A stretch of DNA of 64,000 bases. Source: Robbsia andropogonis. GTDB taxonomy: Bacteria; Pseudomonadota; Gammaproteobacteria; Burkholderiales; Burkholderiaceae. This document shows, in pieces, positions 36,220-45,812 of this stretch; the first letter of the stretch is position 1; the number at the start of each line of letters is the position of its first letter. Under the pieces are notes generated by a model. That model did no database searches. It worked only from the letters and a program-made list of their open reading frames with translations, and was not told the origin of the DNA. The stretch is from positions 62,001 through 126,000 of the forward strand of contig NZ_LAQU01000010.1 of assembly GCF_000970345.1 (NCBI RefSeq), in the 5' to 3' direction. Both the position numbers and the translations under genes were made by a program.

Positions 36220-37515
36220 ATGGACATCATCCACGATGGTGCCGCGGCACAGGATCGTCCCACCACGGCCGACATGCTGCAACACGATACGCGTTACCGA
36301 TGGCGCCTGCTTTGCGCGCTCTGGATCATCATCGTCTGCGCCGTCGCATTACCCAGCGTGGGCGCGAGCGTCGTCAACACGCATATGGCCGAAGCACTGC
36401 ATTTCGATCGTACCGTCATCGGCGTCGGCTTCGGCCTGTTCGTGTTGACGATGGGGGTACCCGGTCCCATCGTTGCGGCGGCCATTCGCCGCTTTGGTGT
36501 CAAGCGCGTTCTCCTGGCAGGCTGCAGCCTGCTGGCCGTCGGCAGCTTCGTCATGGCGACGAGCGTGACGCGTAGCTGGCAATTTCCGCTTGCTTTCGGT
36601 CTGGTCGTGGGGGCTGGCTGCGCCTGTGCCGGCGTATTGCCCGCACAGGCCTCCGTGGCGCGATGGTTCCCCGACAAACGCGCGTTGGCGGCGTCGATCG
36701 TGCTGTCCGCTATCGACATCGGTGGCATGGTTGCGCCACCCGCGCTCGACAAACTCATTGCCCTGAACGGGGGCGATTGGCGTGCGGGATGGTTTGCGAT
36801 GACCGCTACGGCACTTATCGCGCTGATCATCACCACCTTGGTGATCCGGCCCGATGGCGCGCGGGAAGCCGACCCCCTGGCTACCGGCGTGCATGACATG
36901 CCGGTGCCTCTGCGTGATGACGAGGCGGAATGGACGTTCCGTGGTGCGCTGCGGACCCGGGCGTACTGGATGATCATGATCTTCACTTGCGTGGCCGGCT
37001 TCGACTGGATGTTGATGATGGCCCACGGCGTGATCCACCTGCACGACAGCGGATATTCATCGTCAGCATCCGCCTTCGCGGTGGCGCTCATGGTGGCCGC
37101 CTCACTGACCGGCAACGTGCTTGCCGGCGTGCTCGGGGATCGCATCTCGGCCCGGTATATCGGCGCGGCGGCGATGTTTTTGCTGACGATCGGACTGGGT
37201 GCGGCGATGCATCCGCATGGGGATGCGGGTCTATGGTATTTCGCCGTGCCGGTGGGGCTTGGCTATGGTGCGTCCCAAGTCTGTCTGATGGCCCTGCTCG
37301 CGAAGTATTTCGGGGCGCGTGCGTTCCCGCAGGTGTTTGGCCTGATGCTCGCCGTCGGTACGGCTTCGGCGGCGTTGTTGGTGGGGGCGGGAGGGGCGGT
37401 GTTCGATAAGACAGGCAGTTATTCGCCCGTGTTTGTTCTGTGCATCGCGCTGTCGGTGCTTGCCACCATCGCGGTAGGCCTGGCCGCGCAACCCGAACCG
37501 AAACGCCAGGTCTGA
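36220..37515 (+). CDS. MFS transporter, probably for an aromatic or organic acid
   Basis: This is a 431-residue major facilitator with about 12 membrane segments. Typical motifs are visible: GVPGPIVAAAIRRFGVKRVLL for the loop 2-3 signature and ARWFPDKRALAASIVLSA. ATG 36220 has CGGAGAC nine bases upstream. It follows the frameshifted monooxygenase by 80 bases on the same strand and probably imports that pathway's substrate. The family (monocarboxylate or oxalate/formate-antiporter-like) cannot be settled by eye. Confidence 0.85.
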   Translation: MDIIHDGAAAQDRPTTADMLQHDTRYRWRLLCALWIIIVCAVALPSVGASVVNTHMAEALHFDRTVIGVGFGLFVLTMGVPGPIVAAAIRRFGVKRVLLAGCSLLAVGSFVMATSVTRSWQFPLAFGLVVGAGCACAGVLPAQASVARWFPDKRALAASIVLSAIDIGGMVAPPALDKLIALNGGDWRAGWFAMTATALIALIITTLVIRPDGAREADPLATGVHDMPVPLRDDEAEWTFRGALRTRAYWMIMIFTCVAGFDWMLMMAHGVIHLHDSGYSSSASAFAVALMVAASLTGNVLAGVLGDRISARYIGAAAMFLLTIGLGAAMHPHGDAGLWYFAVPVGLGYGASQVCLMALLAKYFGARAFPQVFGLMLAVGTASAALLVGAGGAVFDKTGSYSPVFVLCIALSVLATIAVGLAAQPEPKRQV

Positions 37516-37587
37516 TAACGCCGCGCCGGGCATCTTCCAATGCTTTGACTACTCCTAAAACAACGCTACGCGAAGTCCATAATCATA

Positions 37588-39189
37588 ATGAAATTCGTCA
37601 ATAACGTCCTCGCGACAAAGGTACTGTTGCTCGCCGCCGTTACGGCCAACGCGCAATCGAACGCGCTCACCCAGGGCGGGGATGCCAGTACATCCGATCC
37701 GGCTACCAGGGCAACCCAGTTGGTCAAGACGCCGGCTGCGCCGGTTGCTGCCGCCAGCGCGACGGGAGTCGCCAACGGTCATGGCGGCACTACGGCGCAA
37801 GGCACGCAGTATGCCCAGAATGTGGTCACGCCGGACACGACGCCGAATATTGGCATGCCGCTTCCCTCGGGAGGGCATGGTGATGCACCGGGGCTACGGC
37901 AGGGGCCGCTCGCCGGGTTCGGCGACTGGCTCGGCAAGTACGGTGTCGACCTCGGTTTGCTCCTCACCAACGGCTATTTCAATAACCCGTCGACCGGCGT
38001 TTCGCCGGGTAAGTCGGCCAACTATGGCTCGCTTTTCATGTCTGCGACGATCGACCTGGATAAGCTGATCGGTATCCCCGATACCCAGATCAACTTTGTC
38101 GAGGCCTGGAACCGACCGGCGCACAATACCAAGACCTACCTGTTTCAAACGGGTTCGGCATTCACTGCCTTCCCGGTACAGTCGGAAAGTAGCGATCTTG
38201 TCAAGTTCACGTTGTCGCATGACTTGTTCGACAAGCGCTTGCACATCGAGTATGGGCGCATGAATACGAACGACAACTTCATGGTGCCCACGATGTGCAG
38301 CGGCTGCGTTGTCTCGACGCCCGCCATCACGCTCGACGCACCCGGGGTGACAAAGTCGGTCTGGGGTGCACGCGTTGCCTGGCAATTGACGCAGTACACG
38401 AAGCTGGGGCTCGGCGTCATTGAGGACAACTCCGACAACTGGACCACGACGAGCGGCTGGAACTGGACCACCAGAACGCGCGCGGGCCTGATCGGCATCG
38501 CCAACGTCACGCACGATACGGATTTCAAGGACAGCCGCTTCCCGACGAAATACGAGGTCGGCGTATATCACAAGACCACACCGTACACCGATTCACTGTA
38601 CAACACGGACGGCACGAGCCAGGCGCTCAATCCAACCGGCACGCCGCTCAAGCATACCAGTGGCACGTGGGGCTTCTATGGGCAGGGGCGGAAAGTGTTC
38701 TGGCGCGACAGCGACTCGAAGGGGCCGGTGCCGCGCAACCTCGCGGCTTACGGCGGGGCGTTCATCACCCCCGGCCCGGGTCAGGCCTATCCGATCGAAG
38801 CATACAGCGGCATCGAATATGGCGGGTTTCTGAAGAACAATCCGGTGGCGTTGGTCGGTACGACGGTGCGCTACATCCGTCTGAGCAGCGAGCGGGCGCT
38901 GTACGAGCAACAAGCACGGTATGCCTTCACTAGCATGCTCAACGGCGCAACCGGCGGGGCGGTCCCCGTGGTCAACAACAGCGTGGCGCGCAATACCTTC
39001 ACGTTCGACGTGCATGCGCAGTTCGGCATCGTGCCCGGCATGCTGGTCCAGGGCTTCGCGCAATATTTTCTGCATCCCAACACGGCCGTGCTGGCCAGCG
39101 TTTCACAAGCGCAGACGCGCAGCGGCTGGATGGTCGGTGCATTTCTCGTAATCGATATCGGTCGCCTCACCGGTCTGTCGAAAATGTGA
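37588..39189 (+). CDS. OprB-family carbohydrate-selective porin
   Basis: The 533-residue outer-membrane protein has an N-terminal signal (about 1-22, ending in NAQ). A Ser/Thr/Ala-rich low-complexity stretch follows (about 25-90), then the OprB barrel (LAGFGDWLGKYGVDLGLLLTNGYFNNPSTG; YEVGVYHKTTPYTD). The C-terminus has the alternating pattern of a final beta strand. OprB porins pass glucose and similar sugars, so its place in an aromatic cluster is unexpected; some family members may serve other small solutes. It follows the MFS gene by 72 bases, consistent with one uptake unit across both membranes. Confidence 0.85.
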   Translation: MKFVNNVLATKVLLLAAVTANAQSNALTQGGDASTSDPATRATQLVKTPAAPVAAASATGVANGHGGTTAQGTQYAQNVVTPDTTPNIGMPLPSGGHGDAPGLRQGPLAGFGDWLGKYGVDLGLLLTNGYFNNPSTGVSPGKSANYGSLFMSATIDLDKLIGIPDTQINFVEAWNRPAHNTKTYLFQTGSAFTAFPVQSESSDLVKFTLSHDLFDKRLHIEYGRMNTNDNFMVPTMCSGCVVSTPAITLDAPGVTKSVWGARVAWQLTQYTKLGLGVIEDNSDNWTTTSGWNWTTRTRAGLIGIANVTHDTDFKDSRFPTKYEVGVYHKTTPYTDSLYNTDGTSQALNPTGTPLKHTSGTWGFYGQGRKVFWRDSDSKGPVPRNLAAYGGAFITPGPGQAYPIEAYSGIEYGGFLKNNPVALVGTTVRYIRLSSERALYEQQARYAFTSMLNGATGGAVPVVNNSVARNTFTFDVHAQFGIVPGMLVQGFAQYFLHPNTAVLASVSQAQTRSGWMVGAFLVIDIGRLTGLSKM

Positions 39190-39235
39190 ACGCGGCACGC
39201 CATTTCTTAAATCCTAACCTACAGGTACGTCATTT

Positions 39236-39667
39236 ATGAGCGTGAATTCCTCGCCAGAGCCTACGCTGGAGCAAAAGAACCGTCAGGTCGTCTTCGACTT
39301 CTTCCGGCATGTGCTCGAGGCCCGCAATCCGGCGGCCGTAAGGCAGTTCGTCACCGACGACTACAAGCAGCACTGCAACCATATCCCAAACGGCCCGGAT
39401 GGTCTGGAGCAGTACCTGCGCGGCCTGTTCGGGGATGCGCCGCCGCTGCCGGTTCAGGACGAGATGAGGTTCCCGCCGGCAATATTCGTGGCCGAGGGCG
39501 ATCTCGTAGTCATTGCCGGCTACGCCCCACAACCGGAACCGGACGCGCCCGGCACGATGTACGACTATTACGTCTTCGATGCTTTCCGGCTACGCGATGG
39601 CAAGCTGTGCGAGCACTGGAACAGTATTAACAAGATCGCGCCGCCTCGGCATCCCGAGTCCGCCTGA
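39236..39667 (+). CDS. SnoaL-like/NTF2-fold protein
   Basis: The 143-residue protein has the SnoaL-like pattern: an N-terminal helix (KNRQVVFDFFRHVLEARNPAAV), YKQHCNHIPNGPDGLEQYL, and a closing EHWNSI strand. Members of this fold include small isomerases, cyclases and binding proteins. Residues that would define a reaction cannot be read off. It sits between the OprB and nitroreductase genes on one strand, so it probably works on an intermediate of the aromatic pathway. Confidence 0.8.
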   Translation: MSVNSSPEPTLEQKNRQVVFDFFRHVLEARNPAAVRQFVTDDYKQHCNHIPNGPDGLEQYLRGLFGDAPPLPVQDEMRFPPAIFVAEGDLVVIAGYAPQPEPDAPGTMYDYYVFDAFRLRDGKLCEHWNSINKIAPPRHPESA

Positions 39668-39731
39668 TAGCAGGTTTTCACGTACGCCATGCGAAAGCAT
39701 GGCGCCGTCGTTTTCTTCCACGCCTTATATC

Positions 39732-40325
39732 ATGACCATCTTGATCGACCCCATTATTTTTTCACGGCCATTTACCGAGGCCCACACGGCCAACAGGTTC
39801 ACCGACGAGCCAGTGTCAGACGATGCCCTGCACATGCTCTACGAGGCTGCCAAGTTCGGGCCGACATCGATGAACTGCCAGCCGATGCGATTGATCTTTG
39901 TCCGCGGCGCGGAGGCCAAGGCCCGTCTGTGTGCCGTACTCGCACCAGGGAACGTGGAGAAGACCATGGCCGCGCCGGTGACCGTCATTGTCGCGATGGA
40001 CAAGCAGTTCCACGAGCAGATGGCAAGCCAATTCCCCGCCATGCCGAACGCCGCGGGCATGTTTGCGGCCAACCCCGCGCTGGCGGAGGAGACCGCGCTA
40101 CGCAACGCCACGCTACAAGGTGCCTATCTGATGATCGCCGCACGCCTCGCTGGCTTCTCCGTCGGGCCAATGAGCGGATTCGACCGCGCCGGCGTGGACG
40201 CGGCTTTTTTCGCCGGCACCGAGTGGCGCGCCAACTTCCTGTTCAATCTGGGCGTTGCCGATCCCGCCGGTTTCCGCCCGCGTGGACCGCGCCTGTCCTT
40301 CGATGAGGTCGCGCGTATCGTATAA
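39732..40325 (+). CDS. Nitroreductase-family protein, RutE/malonic-semialdehyde-reductase type
   Basis: The 197-residue FMN protein has the usual length of RutE-like members. Motifs include RFTDEPVSDDALHMLYEAAKFGPTSMNCQPMR (residues about 20-51, FMN binding) and the C-terminal LGVADPAGFRPRGPRLSFDEV typical of the subfamily. ATG 39732 is chosen by comparison with the family. The reaction is NAD(P)H-dependent reduction, classically malonic semialdehyde to 3-hydroxypropionate, but without other rut genes here the substrate may differ. It is the last plus-strand gene before a convergent unit. Confidence 0.85.
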   Translation: MTILIDPIIFSRPFTEAHTANRFTDEPVSDDALHMLYEAAKFGPTSMNCQPMRLIFVRGAEAKARLCAVLAPGNVEKTMAAPVTVIVAMDKQFHEQMASQFPAMPNAAGMFAANPALAEETALRNATLQGAYLMIAARLAGFSVGPMSGFDRAGVDAAFFAGTEWRANFLFNLGVADPAGFRPRGPRLSFDEVARIV

Positions 40326-40414
40326 CGCACGGCGAGACGCATGTCGCCAACGCCATGGTCGGCAAGGTGCATCGCGCAGCGGCCTGCCAGCGCCGGCTTG
40401 CGTGGCGGTTGGCT

Positions 40415-40810
40415 TTATTGGGCCGGCAGGGCGGTGGACTGGAAGTGCAGCAGGCGCCAATCGCCATCGGTGAGGCGCCAGAGCGTGTGGATGTAACTGC
40501 GCGTGGCGATGTGCTTGGATTCATCAGCGTGCAGCGTGGCATGCATCGTCTGGATCATGGCGATACTGGTGAGGTGACCGTCCTCGGTCACCCGTTCGAT
40601 TTGACGTTCGATGCGAACGACACGCAGCGTTTTCGCGAAAAATTCCAGAACGTCAGCCTTGCCTTGAACCAGGCCCGTCGAGTGAACATAGATCAACGTG
40701 TCGTCGAACAGATCAGCCAGCGCGGACAACTGGCCTTGCGCGAGAAGTGCGACACGGCGGTCCTCCGCGGCCATGGCTGGACCGGGACGCAGGGCGGCGG
40801 TCGTCATCAT
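40415..40810 (-). CDS. SnoaL-like/NTF2-fold protein coupled to the FAD hydroxylase
   Basis: The 131-residue protein belongs to the SnoaL/NTF2-like superfamily (GQLSALADLFDDTLIYVHSTG; RSYIHTLWRLTDGDWRLLHFQS). ATG 40810 overlaps the stop of the FAD hydroxylase gene in an ATGA junction, so the two are translationally coupled. This suggests the proteins act in succession or together. The fold is found in ring-hydroxylation clusters but the exact role here is unknown. Confidence 0.82.
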   Translation of the reverse strand: MMTTAALRPGPAMAAEDRRVALLAQGQLSALADLFDDTLIYVHSTGLVQGKADVLEFFAKTLRVVRIERQIERVTEDGHLTSIAMIQTMHATLHADESKHIATRSYIHTLWRLTDGDWRLLHFQSTALPAQ

Positions 40811-42423
40811 ACTTCCAGCGCTTGCCGTACGGGAGACGCAGCCAAGTGTTGCCACGTCTTCATCAGGTCATCCACGACGCTTGCCGCATCGCCTTGGCCG
40901 AATACATAAAAGTCCGGACGCACGAGAACCGTGTTACCGCCCAATTCCGTGAACCAGCGCGCGTATGTGCCGTCGATGTCCTGCGCCGCACAGTGCTCGC
41001 CGACTCCGATCACGATGGCCCCGATATCGCTCAGGAACTGACGCTGTGCTTCGCTCAATGCATTCGACGGATCGTGTTCATGGCCGATCAGGGCGAAGCC
41101 CGATCCCACGATATCGTCGAAACGGCCGATTTTGCCCTGATAGGCAACGCGCCCTTGCACGCCAAGCAGACCGGTGTGGTCGTCGCCCTCGCGAATGAAC
41201 GGCGAATCTCCCAAGCGCGGCGCCGGCCAGCGCTGCTCGCTTCGGCCGGTATCGTTGCGCAATTGCTGATCCCGTTCCTCTGCTTGACGGGGATCGAGCA
41301 CACAAATAATCTTGCCCAGCATCACGGCAAACGCGACAAATACCGTTGCGTGTTCCTTCCGTTCGGCCCCATAGCTGTCCAATAGTCCGTCCGGCGCCTG
41401 GTCACGCAGAACGGCGTCAAGCCGCCACGTAAGCGCCGAGACGTCGCGCAGGCCCGCGCAAAGTCCTTGCGCTGCAAAGGGCGGCGTGAGATGCGCTGCA
41501 TCGCCGGCAATCATCATTCTGCCGCGTCGCCATGTCTGCGCGACGGCAGCGCCGAACGTATAGACGGCGTGTCGTTCAAGAATCGCATTGGAGGGTGTCC
41601 AACCCCAGCGTTCCAGAAGCGGCCATACGGCTTGCGCATTGTTGAAGTCTTCCTTGCGTTCACTCTCGAGCATCATGAATTCGAAGCGACGGCGGCCGGG
41701 TCCGCCCGGCACCGCCGTGGTGGGCCGCTGAGGGTCGCATATCTGGATGACATCCGCGTTCCATTGTGACGGGTCGCGCGGTTGCAGGTCGACGACGAGC
41801 CAGTCCGCGGCAAAGCCGATGCGCTCTAATGACGAGCCCATTGCCTGTCGGACAAAGCTACCCGCGCCGTCGCATCCCACGACGTAACGCGCCGCGACAT
41901 ACGTTGGTTCGCCGCCATTGTCGCCCGTCACGTGCGTTTCGAGGACGACGCGGTCAAGATGCTCCACGACGCCGGTGACAGTGACATTGTGATGCACCGT
42001 TACCTGCTCGCCATACCCCTCATGGATTTTCTTGTCGAGCAGCCGTTCGAGGTCCGGTTGGCTGAACGCGCAGCGGCTCGGCCAACCGGAGGCGACCACT
42101 TCATTGAGCGCCGGGAAGGCCTTCAATACTTCGCCGTCGCCGTTGCGCCATTCGTACCGCTCGCTCAGGCACGTCGCGGCCTCGAATTCCTCCATGACGC
42201 GAAGTGACTGCAGCATGCGCATTGCTTCGTGATCCAGGCACACGGCGCGCGGCAGTCCATACAAAGTCGACCAACGCTCGACCACGACGACGCGATGTCC
42301 GCACTGCGCGAGCTTGAGCGCCAGCGCTTGCCCCACTGGCCCGTAGCCTACGATGGCGACGTCTGCCATATCCACCTGGCTTGGCGAGAGGCCGTCATCG
42401 CGATGTTGTGAGATGGATGCCAC
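40807..42423 (-). CDS. FAD-dependent aromatic hydroxylase (MhpA-like)
   Basis: This group A flavoprotein monooxygenase has about 538 residues. The FAD-binding motif is VAIVGYGPVGQALAL near the N-terminus, the DG motif is VVGCDGAGSFVR, and the GD motif is RMMIAGDAAHLTPPF. A C-terminal thioredoxin-like region follows, as in MhpA and related phenol hydroxylases. It should use NAD(P)H and O2 to add a hydroxyl to a phenolic acid, creating a catechol for the extradiol dioxygenase encoded across the GntR gene. GTG 42423 has TTGGAG six to nine bases upstream; ATG 42447 lacks a ribosome site. Confidence 0.88.
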   Translation of the reverse strand: MASISQHRDDGLSPSQVDMADVAIVGYGPVGQALALKLAQCGHRVVVVERWSTLYGLPRAVCLDHEAMRMLQSLRVMEEFEAATCLSERYEWRNGDGEVLKAFPALNEVVASGWPSRCAFSQPDLERLLDKKIHEGYGEQVTVHHNVTVTGVVEHLDRVVLETHVTGDNGGEPTYVAARYVVGCDGAGSFVRQAMGSSLERIGFAADWLVVDLQPRDPSQWNADVIQICDPQRPTTAVPGGPGRRRFEFMMLESERKEDFNNAQAVWPLLERWGWTPSNAILERHAVYTFGAAVAQTWRRGRMMIAGDAAHLTPPFAAQGLCAGLRDVSALTWRLDAVLRDQAPDGLLDSYGAERKEHATVFVAFAVMLGKIICVLDPRQAEERDQQLRNDTGRSEQRWPAPRLGDSPFIREGDDHTGLLGVQGRVAYQGKIGRFDDIVGSGFALIGHEHDPSNALSEAQRQFLSDIGAIVIGVGEHCAAQDIDGTYARWFTELGGNTVLVRPDFYVFGQGDAASVVDDLMKTWQHLAASPVRQALEV

Positions 42424-42488
42424 TGTCTTTCTCCAATAGGTCTTCATAAATGTGGCGAAGACAATGTCAGGTCCTCGCCATCAATGTG

Positions 42489-43733
42489 TCAAGGCAAGGT
42501 GTTCACCACGTGTTCTTCGATGGCGTTCGAACGATGCGGCTCGCGTACCCCGATCGCAACGATCGCTGCACCGAACACGGTGGCGATAAGGGCAATGACC
42601 GGAATCACCGTGATACCCATCTGGTGCGCGAGGGCCCCGGCCATGGCCGGGGACAGTGCGCCGCCGACAATCTCTCCGACACCGACCACCACGCCGGTGG
42701 CTGACGCTGCCAGCGGTGCGGGAACGGAAGCGCTCGTGAGGGGGCCGACCGTGATCGCAATGGCACCGGCGTTCATGAAAGTAATAATGAACAGGATGGC
42801 GAAAAGCTTGAGCGGTTCGGCGCCGATTGATGGCAGAACCCATAGCGCGACCACTTCCACGATCAGTGCAATCAGCAACAGCGGTTTGCGTCCGAATTTG
42901 TCGGAGAGCGCGGGAATGATGACCATGCCGACGAGACTGCCCACGCCCTGGCCGCTTAGCACCAGGCCCATCTGGTCCAGGCTTAATTTGATGTGGTCCG
43001 TCAGGTAATTGGGCATGAAGGCCGACAACGTAATGAGGCAGGTCAGATAGCACAGCATGGTCGCCGTGTTGATCAATACCGCGCGGTGGGTCAGAACGCT
43101 GCGCCATTGTGTGGGCGCCTCGCGCGGCAAGGGCGCCGCTCGCGGCGCGTTGCGCAGCACGCGGGCCATGACGAACGCGAGCAAAAGCCCGGGCACCGCG
43201 ACCGCCGCGAACACGTAGTGCCAACTCGGCATTACCTTGAGCAAGCCTACGGCGATGACGGGCCCGAGACCCAGGCCGACGAGGGGTTGCGCCATTTGTT
43301 GCAGACCGACGTTGAGTCCGATCCGCTCAGGTTTGGACGCATTGACCGTGGCGACGATGCTGGCGGGCAGATAGGCACCTTCCGCCAGTCCCATGACCGA
43401 ACGAATTACCAGCAGGCTCACGAGGCCGGTCGCAAATCCCGTCGTCGCCACCAGCAGCGAAAAAATGACCATGGCCGGCACCAGCACGCGTGCGGGTCCC
43501 AATCGATCCGTGATCCGGCCGCTAACGATCGATGCGAATCCCCAGGTCAGCGCAAGCGCCGCCGAGATCATGCCCAGGTCCTGGTAATCGAGCCCGAGTT
43601 CCTTCTGCATTACCGGGAACAGCGGATTGATGATAAAGCGATCGAGTCCGACCATTCCCAGGCCTAGTGCCAGCACGCCAACGGCCTTGAACTCATAAGC
43701 CGAATCGGGAGTGGCGGGAAGATGCTGTTGCAT
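42489..43733 (-). CDS. MFS transporter of the aromatic acid:H+ symporter type
   Basis: The 414-residue MFS protein has 12 predicted membrane segments. The loop 2-3 signature reads GRITDRLGPARVLVP, and the first helix carries GLDRFIINPLFP, resembling aromatic-acid and hexuronate transporters. ATG 43733 follows AGGAGACCTGTA. It lies upstream of the FAD hydroxylase gene by 65 bases in the same operon, so it likely imports the hydroxylase's substrate. Confidence 0.87.
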   Translation of the reverse strand: MQQHLPATPDSAYEFKAVGVLALGLGMVGLDRFIINPLFPVMQKELGLDYQDLGMISAALALTWGFASIVSGRITDRLGPARVLVPAMVIFSLLVATTGFATGLVSLLVIRSVMGLAEGAYLPASIVATVNASKPERIGLNVGLQQMAQPLVGLGLGPVIAVGLLKVMPSWHYVFAAVAVPGLLLAFVMARVLRNAPRAAPLPREAPTQWRSVLTHRAVLINTATMLCYLTCLITLSAFMPNYLTDHIKLSLDQMGLVLSGQGVGSLVGMVIIPALSDKFGRKPLLLIALIVEVVALWVLPSIGAEPLKLFAILFIITFMNAGAIAITVGPLTSASVPAPLAASATGVVVGVGEIVGGALSPAMAGALAHQMGITVIPVIALIATVFGAAIVAIGVREPHRSNAIEEHVVNTLP

Positions 43734-43912
43734 TACAGGTCTCCTGTGTTGGGCAGGCTAGCGCTTCCGCACCTGATCCGGCCCTGCAAGATGATTCTTA
43801 TTGTTCGTCAGCGAATCGCGGGCAAGATTGAGCCCTGCCGCACGTCGCGCAGCATGTCAATGGCTTTACATAGAAGGGTGCGGCTGCACCCTGCGGGATC
43901 AGTGCTCCCGCA

Positions 43913-44644
43913 TCATGGATTGTGCTTTTTGCGGCCGCCGCGACGTTGTACGTCACCCGGTGTTTCGCCTTCGTTGAAGACCGCCTTCAGAATGATCCCC
44001 GTGGTCGCCCAGAAATGCTCGCCAAGCAGTTGTGTCGCGCGATCGGCGTCCCGGGCCATCGCCGCATCCATCAGCTCACGATGTTCGGTCATGGCGTCCC
44101 GGTTTGCTCCGGAGGTGTGTTGCTCAGCCAGATTGCGATAGCGCTCCGACTGATCGTAGAGCAAGCGGCACAGGCGGAGCGTCCACGGCGATACGCATCC
44201 CACCAACAGCGCTTCGTGGAACTGCCGATGCACGGATGCCCACGCTTCATGCAGATCCGGCGAACTGGGCGTCGGCGTCCTTTGCAGACGGTGAAACGCG
44301 GAGAGCACATTCGATTCCCACTCTACGCCACCACGCACGAGGGCCTGACGCAGGCCGGCACATTCCACTTGGACGCGCGTTTCGGTGAGATCCACAAGAT
44401 CTTCACGCGAGACCGGCGTCACGCAAAAACCGCGCTGATCCTCGGAGTCCACGAGGCCATCGGTCACAAGGCGTGACAGTGCTTCCCGAATGGCCGTGGC
44501 ACCAATCTCATAGCGCTCACTGAGCGCCTGGATCCGCAGTCGTTCCGCCGGGCGCAGCAGTCCAGAAAGGATATCTCCGCGCAAACGTTCGACCGCAAGC
44601 GACGTCAGGCTCTTGCCGTTCGGAGATGACACGGTGTTTTGCAT
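43913..44644 (-). CDS. GntR-family regulator (FadR/FCD subfamily)
   Basis: The 243-residue regulator has an N-terminal winged helix (LAVERLRGDILSGLLRPAERLRI; GATAIREALSRLVTDGLV) and a C-terminal FCD all-helical effector domain with histidines for metal or acid binding. ATG 44644 is chosen to match the family length. It lies between two oppositely transcribed catabolic units, MFS-hydroxylase on its own strand and dioxygenase-FAH-ALDH on the other, and is the likely regulator of both, probably a repressor released by a pathway intermediate. Confidence 0.87.
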   Translation of the reverse strand: MQNTVSSPNGKSLTSLAVERLRGDILSGLLRPAERLRIQALSERYEIGATAIREALSRLVTDGLVDSEDQRGFCVTPVSREDLVDLTETRVQVECAGLRQALVRGGVEWESNVLSAFHRLQRTPTPSSPDLHEAWASVHRQFHEALLVGCVSPWTLRLCRLLYDQSERYRNLAEQHTSGANRDAMTEHRELMDAAMARDADRATQLLGEHFWATTGIILKAVFNEGETPGDVQRRGGRKKHNP

Positions 44645-44842
44645 GAGATGAATGATTCCAAGGTGATGAAGCGTAGGCTGATTCTCGCCTTGATCATGCA
44701 TGTTGGTCAAGATTATGGAATTCCCTATGTTTTATCGATTTTATTTAGAATAATATGTGAACACGGATTTCATGGATTTGTTCGGGTGTCCGACGTCATG
44801 TCGAGGTACACCGGTCGGATGACAAAAGAAGGAGACGCTTTC

Positions 44843-45775
44843 GTGATTACAGTGCAAGACATTGCCTTCGTGCGGTATCAGGTCACGGACCTCGATCGCA
44901 TGGAGCGTTTTCTGCTCGATTTTGGTCTGCATCGCGCCGCTCGCACGGAAAGGGCGCTCTATATGCGTGCCGCCGGTCCCGCGCATCACGTGCATATCAG
45001 TGAACTTGGGGATAGCAACCAGACGGTTGGCTTCGGACTGTATGCCCGCGATGCGGCGGACCTGGAGCGTCTCGCGTCACATCTCGGCCTGCAGGTGGAA
45101 GATAACCCGGAACCCGGTGGTGGCCGTCGCGTGCGGATGCACGATCCGAGTGGGTTCCTGGTGGACGTATTACATGGGGGGGCGCAGCACGCGCCGTTGC
45201 CGCTGCGTGAGTCGGTCGCCGTGAACTTCGGGGGGGCGCCCCAACGCCTGGGCAAGCCGGTGCGTCTGAAGCCGCGTCCTAGCGGCGTCATGCGGCTTGG
45301 ACACATCGCCATTCAAGTCAGCGATTTCGCGGCATCCCATGCTTTCTATCGCGATGTTCTGGGCTTGCGTGCGTCGGACACCTACTGGGCCGGCACTCAA
45401 CAGAACACGATCGCGGCGTTCATGCACTGCGGACTGGGCGATGAGTGGACAGACCATCACACGGTGGCGGTGATTGCCGCTCAGGACGGGCGCTCCCGGT
45501 TCGACCATGCCGCCTTCGAAGTACTGGATATCGACGACGTCATGCTGGGTGGTGAGTACCTGAAGTCGTGCGGCTATCAACATTCCTGGGGCGTGGGCCG
45601 GCACGTTCAGGGTAGCCAGATCTTTGATTACTGGCGTGACCCTTTTGGAAACAAGATAGAGCATTGGACGGATGGCGATCTCGTCAACGACAACATGCCC
45701 GTGGGGCATGCCCCGATGTCGCCAGACGAGCTACGTCAATGGGCTCCCCCCATGACGCCAGAATTTTTTGAATGA
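44843..45775 (+). CDS. Extradiol ring-cleavage dioxygenase (type I, vicinal oxygen chelate)
   Basis: The 310-residue protein has two VOC modules, the usual BphC-type size. The Fe(II) ligands His 154 (RLGHIAIQV), His 222 (RFDHAAFEV) and Glu 273 (NKIEHW) are all present, together with the fingerprint FDYWRDPFGNKIEHW. It should cleave a catechol ring next to the hydroxyls (meta-cleavage). The start is GTG 44843, eight bases after AAGAAGGAG; upstream in-frame starts give a Met-rich leader without likeness. The substrate is not predictable. It heads an operon with the hydrolase, dehydrogenase and decarboxylase-like genes. Confidence 0.9.
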   Translation: MITVQDIAFVRYQVTDLDRMERFLLDFGLHRAARTERALYMRAAGPAHHVHISELGDSNQTVGFGLYARDAADLERLASHLGLQVEDNPEPGGGRRVRMHDPSGFLVDVLHGGAQHAPLPLRESVAVNFGGAPQRLGKPVRLKPRPSGVMRLGHIAIQVSDFAASHAFYRDVLGLRASDTYWAGTQQNTIAAFMHCGLGDEWTDHHTVAVIAAQDGRSRFDHAAFEVLDIDDVMLGGEYLKSCGYQHSWGVGRHVQGSQIFDYWRDPFGNKIEHWTDGDLVNDNMPVGHAPMSPDELRQWAPPMTPEFFE

Positions 45776-45812
45776 ACCCTACATCAAAACGCATTCCGCA
45801 GGAGCGCTTAGT

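Noticed and set aside
44639-44842. N-terminal extension of the extradiol dioxygenase from 44639
   Set aside because: It overlaps the divergent GntR start and has no likeness to the family, while GTG 44843 has a strong ribosome site and gives the normal length.
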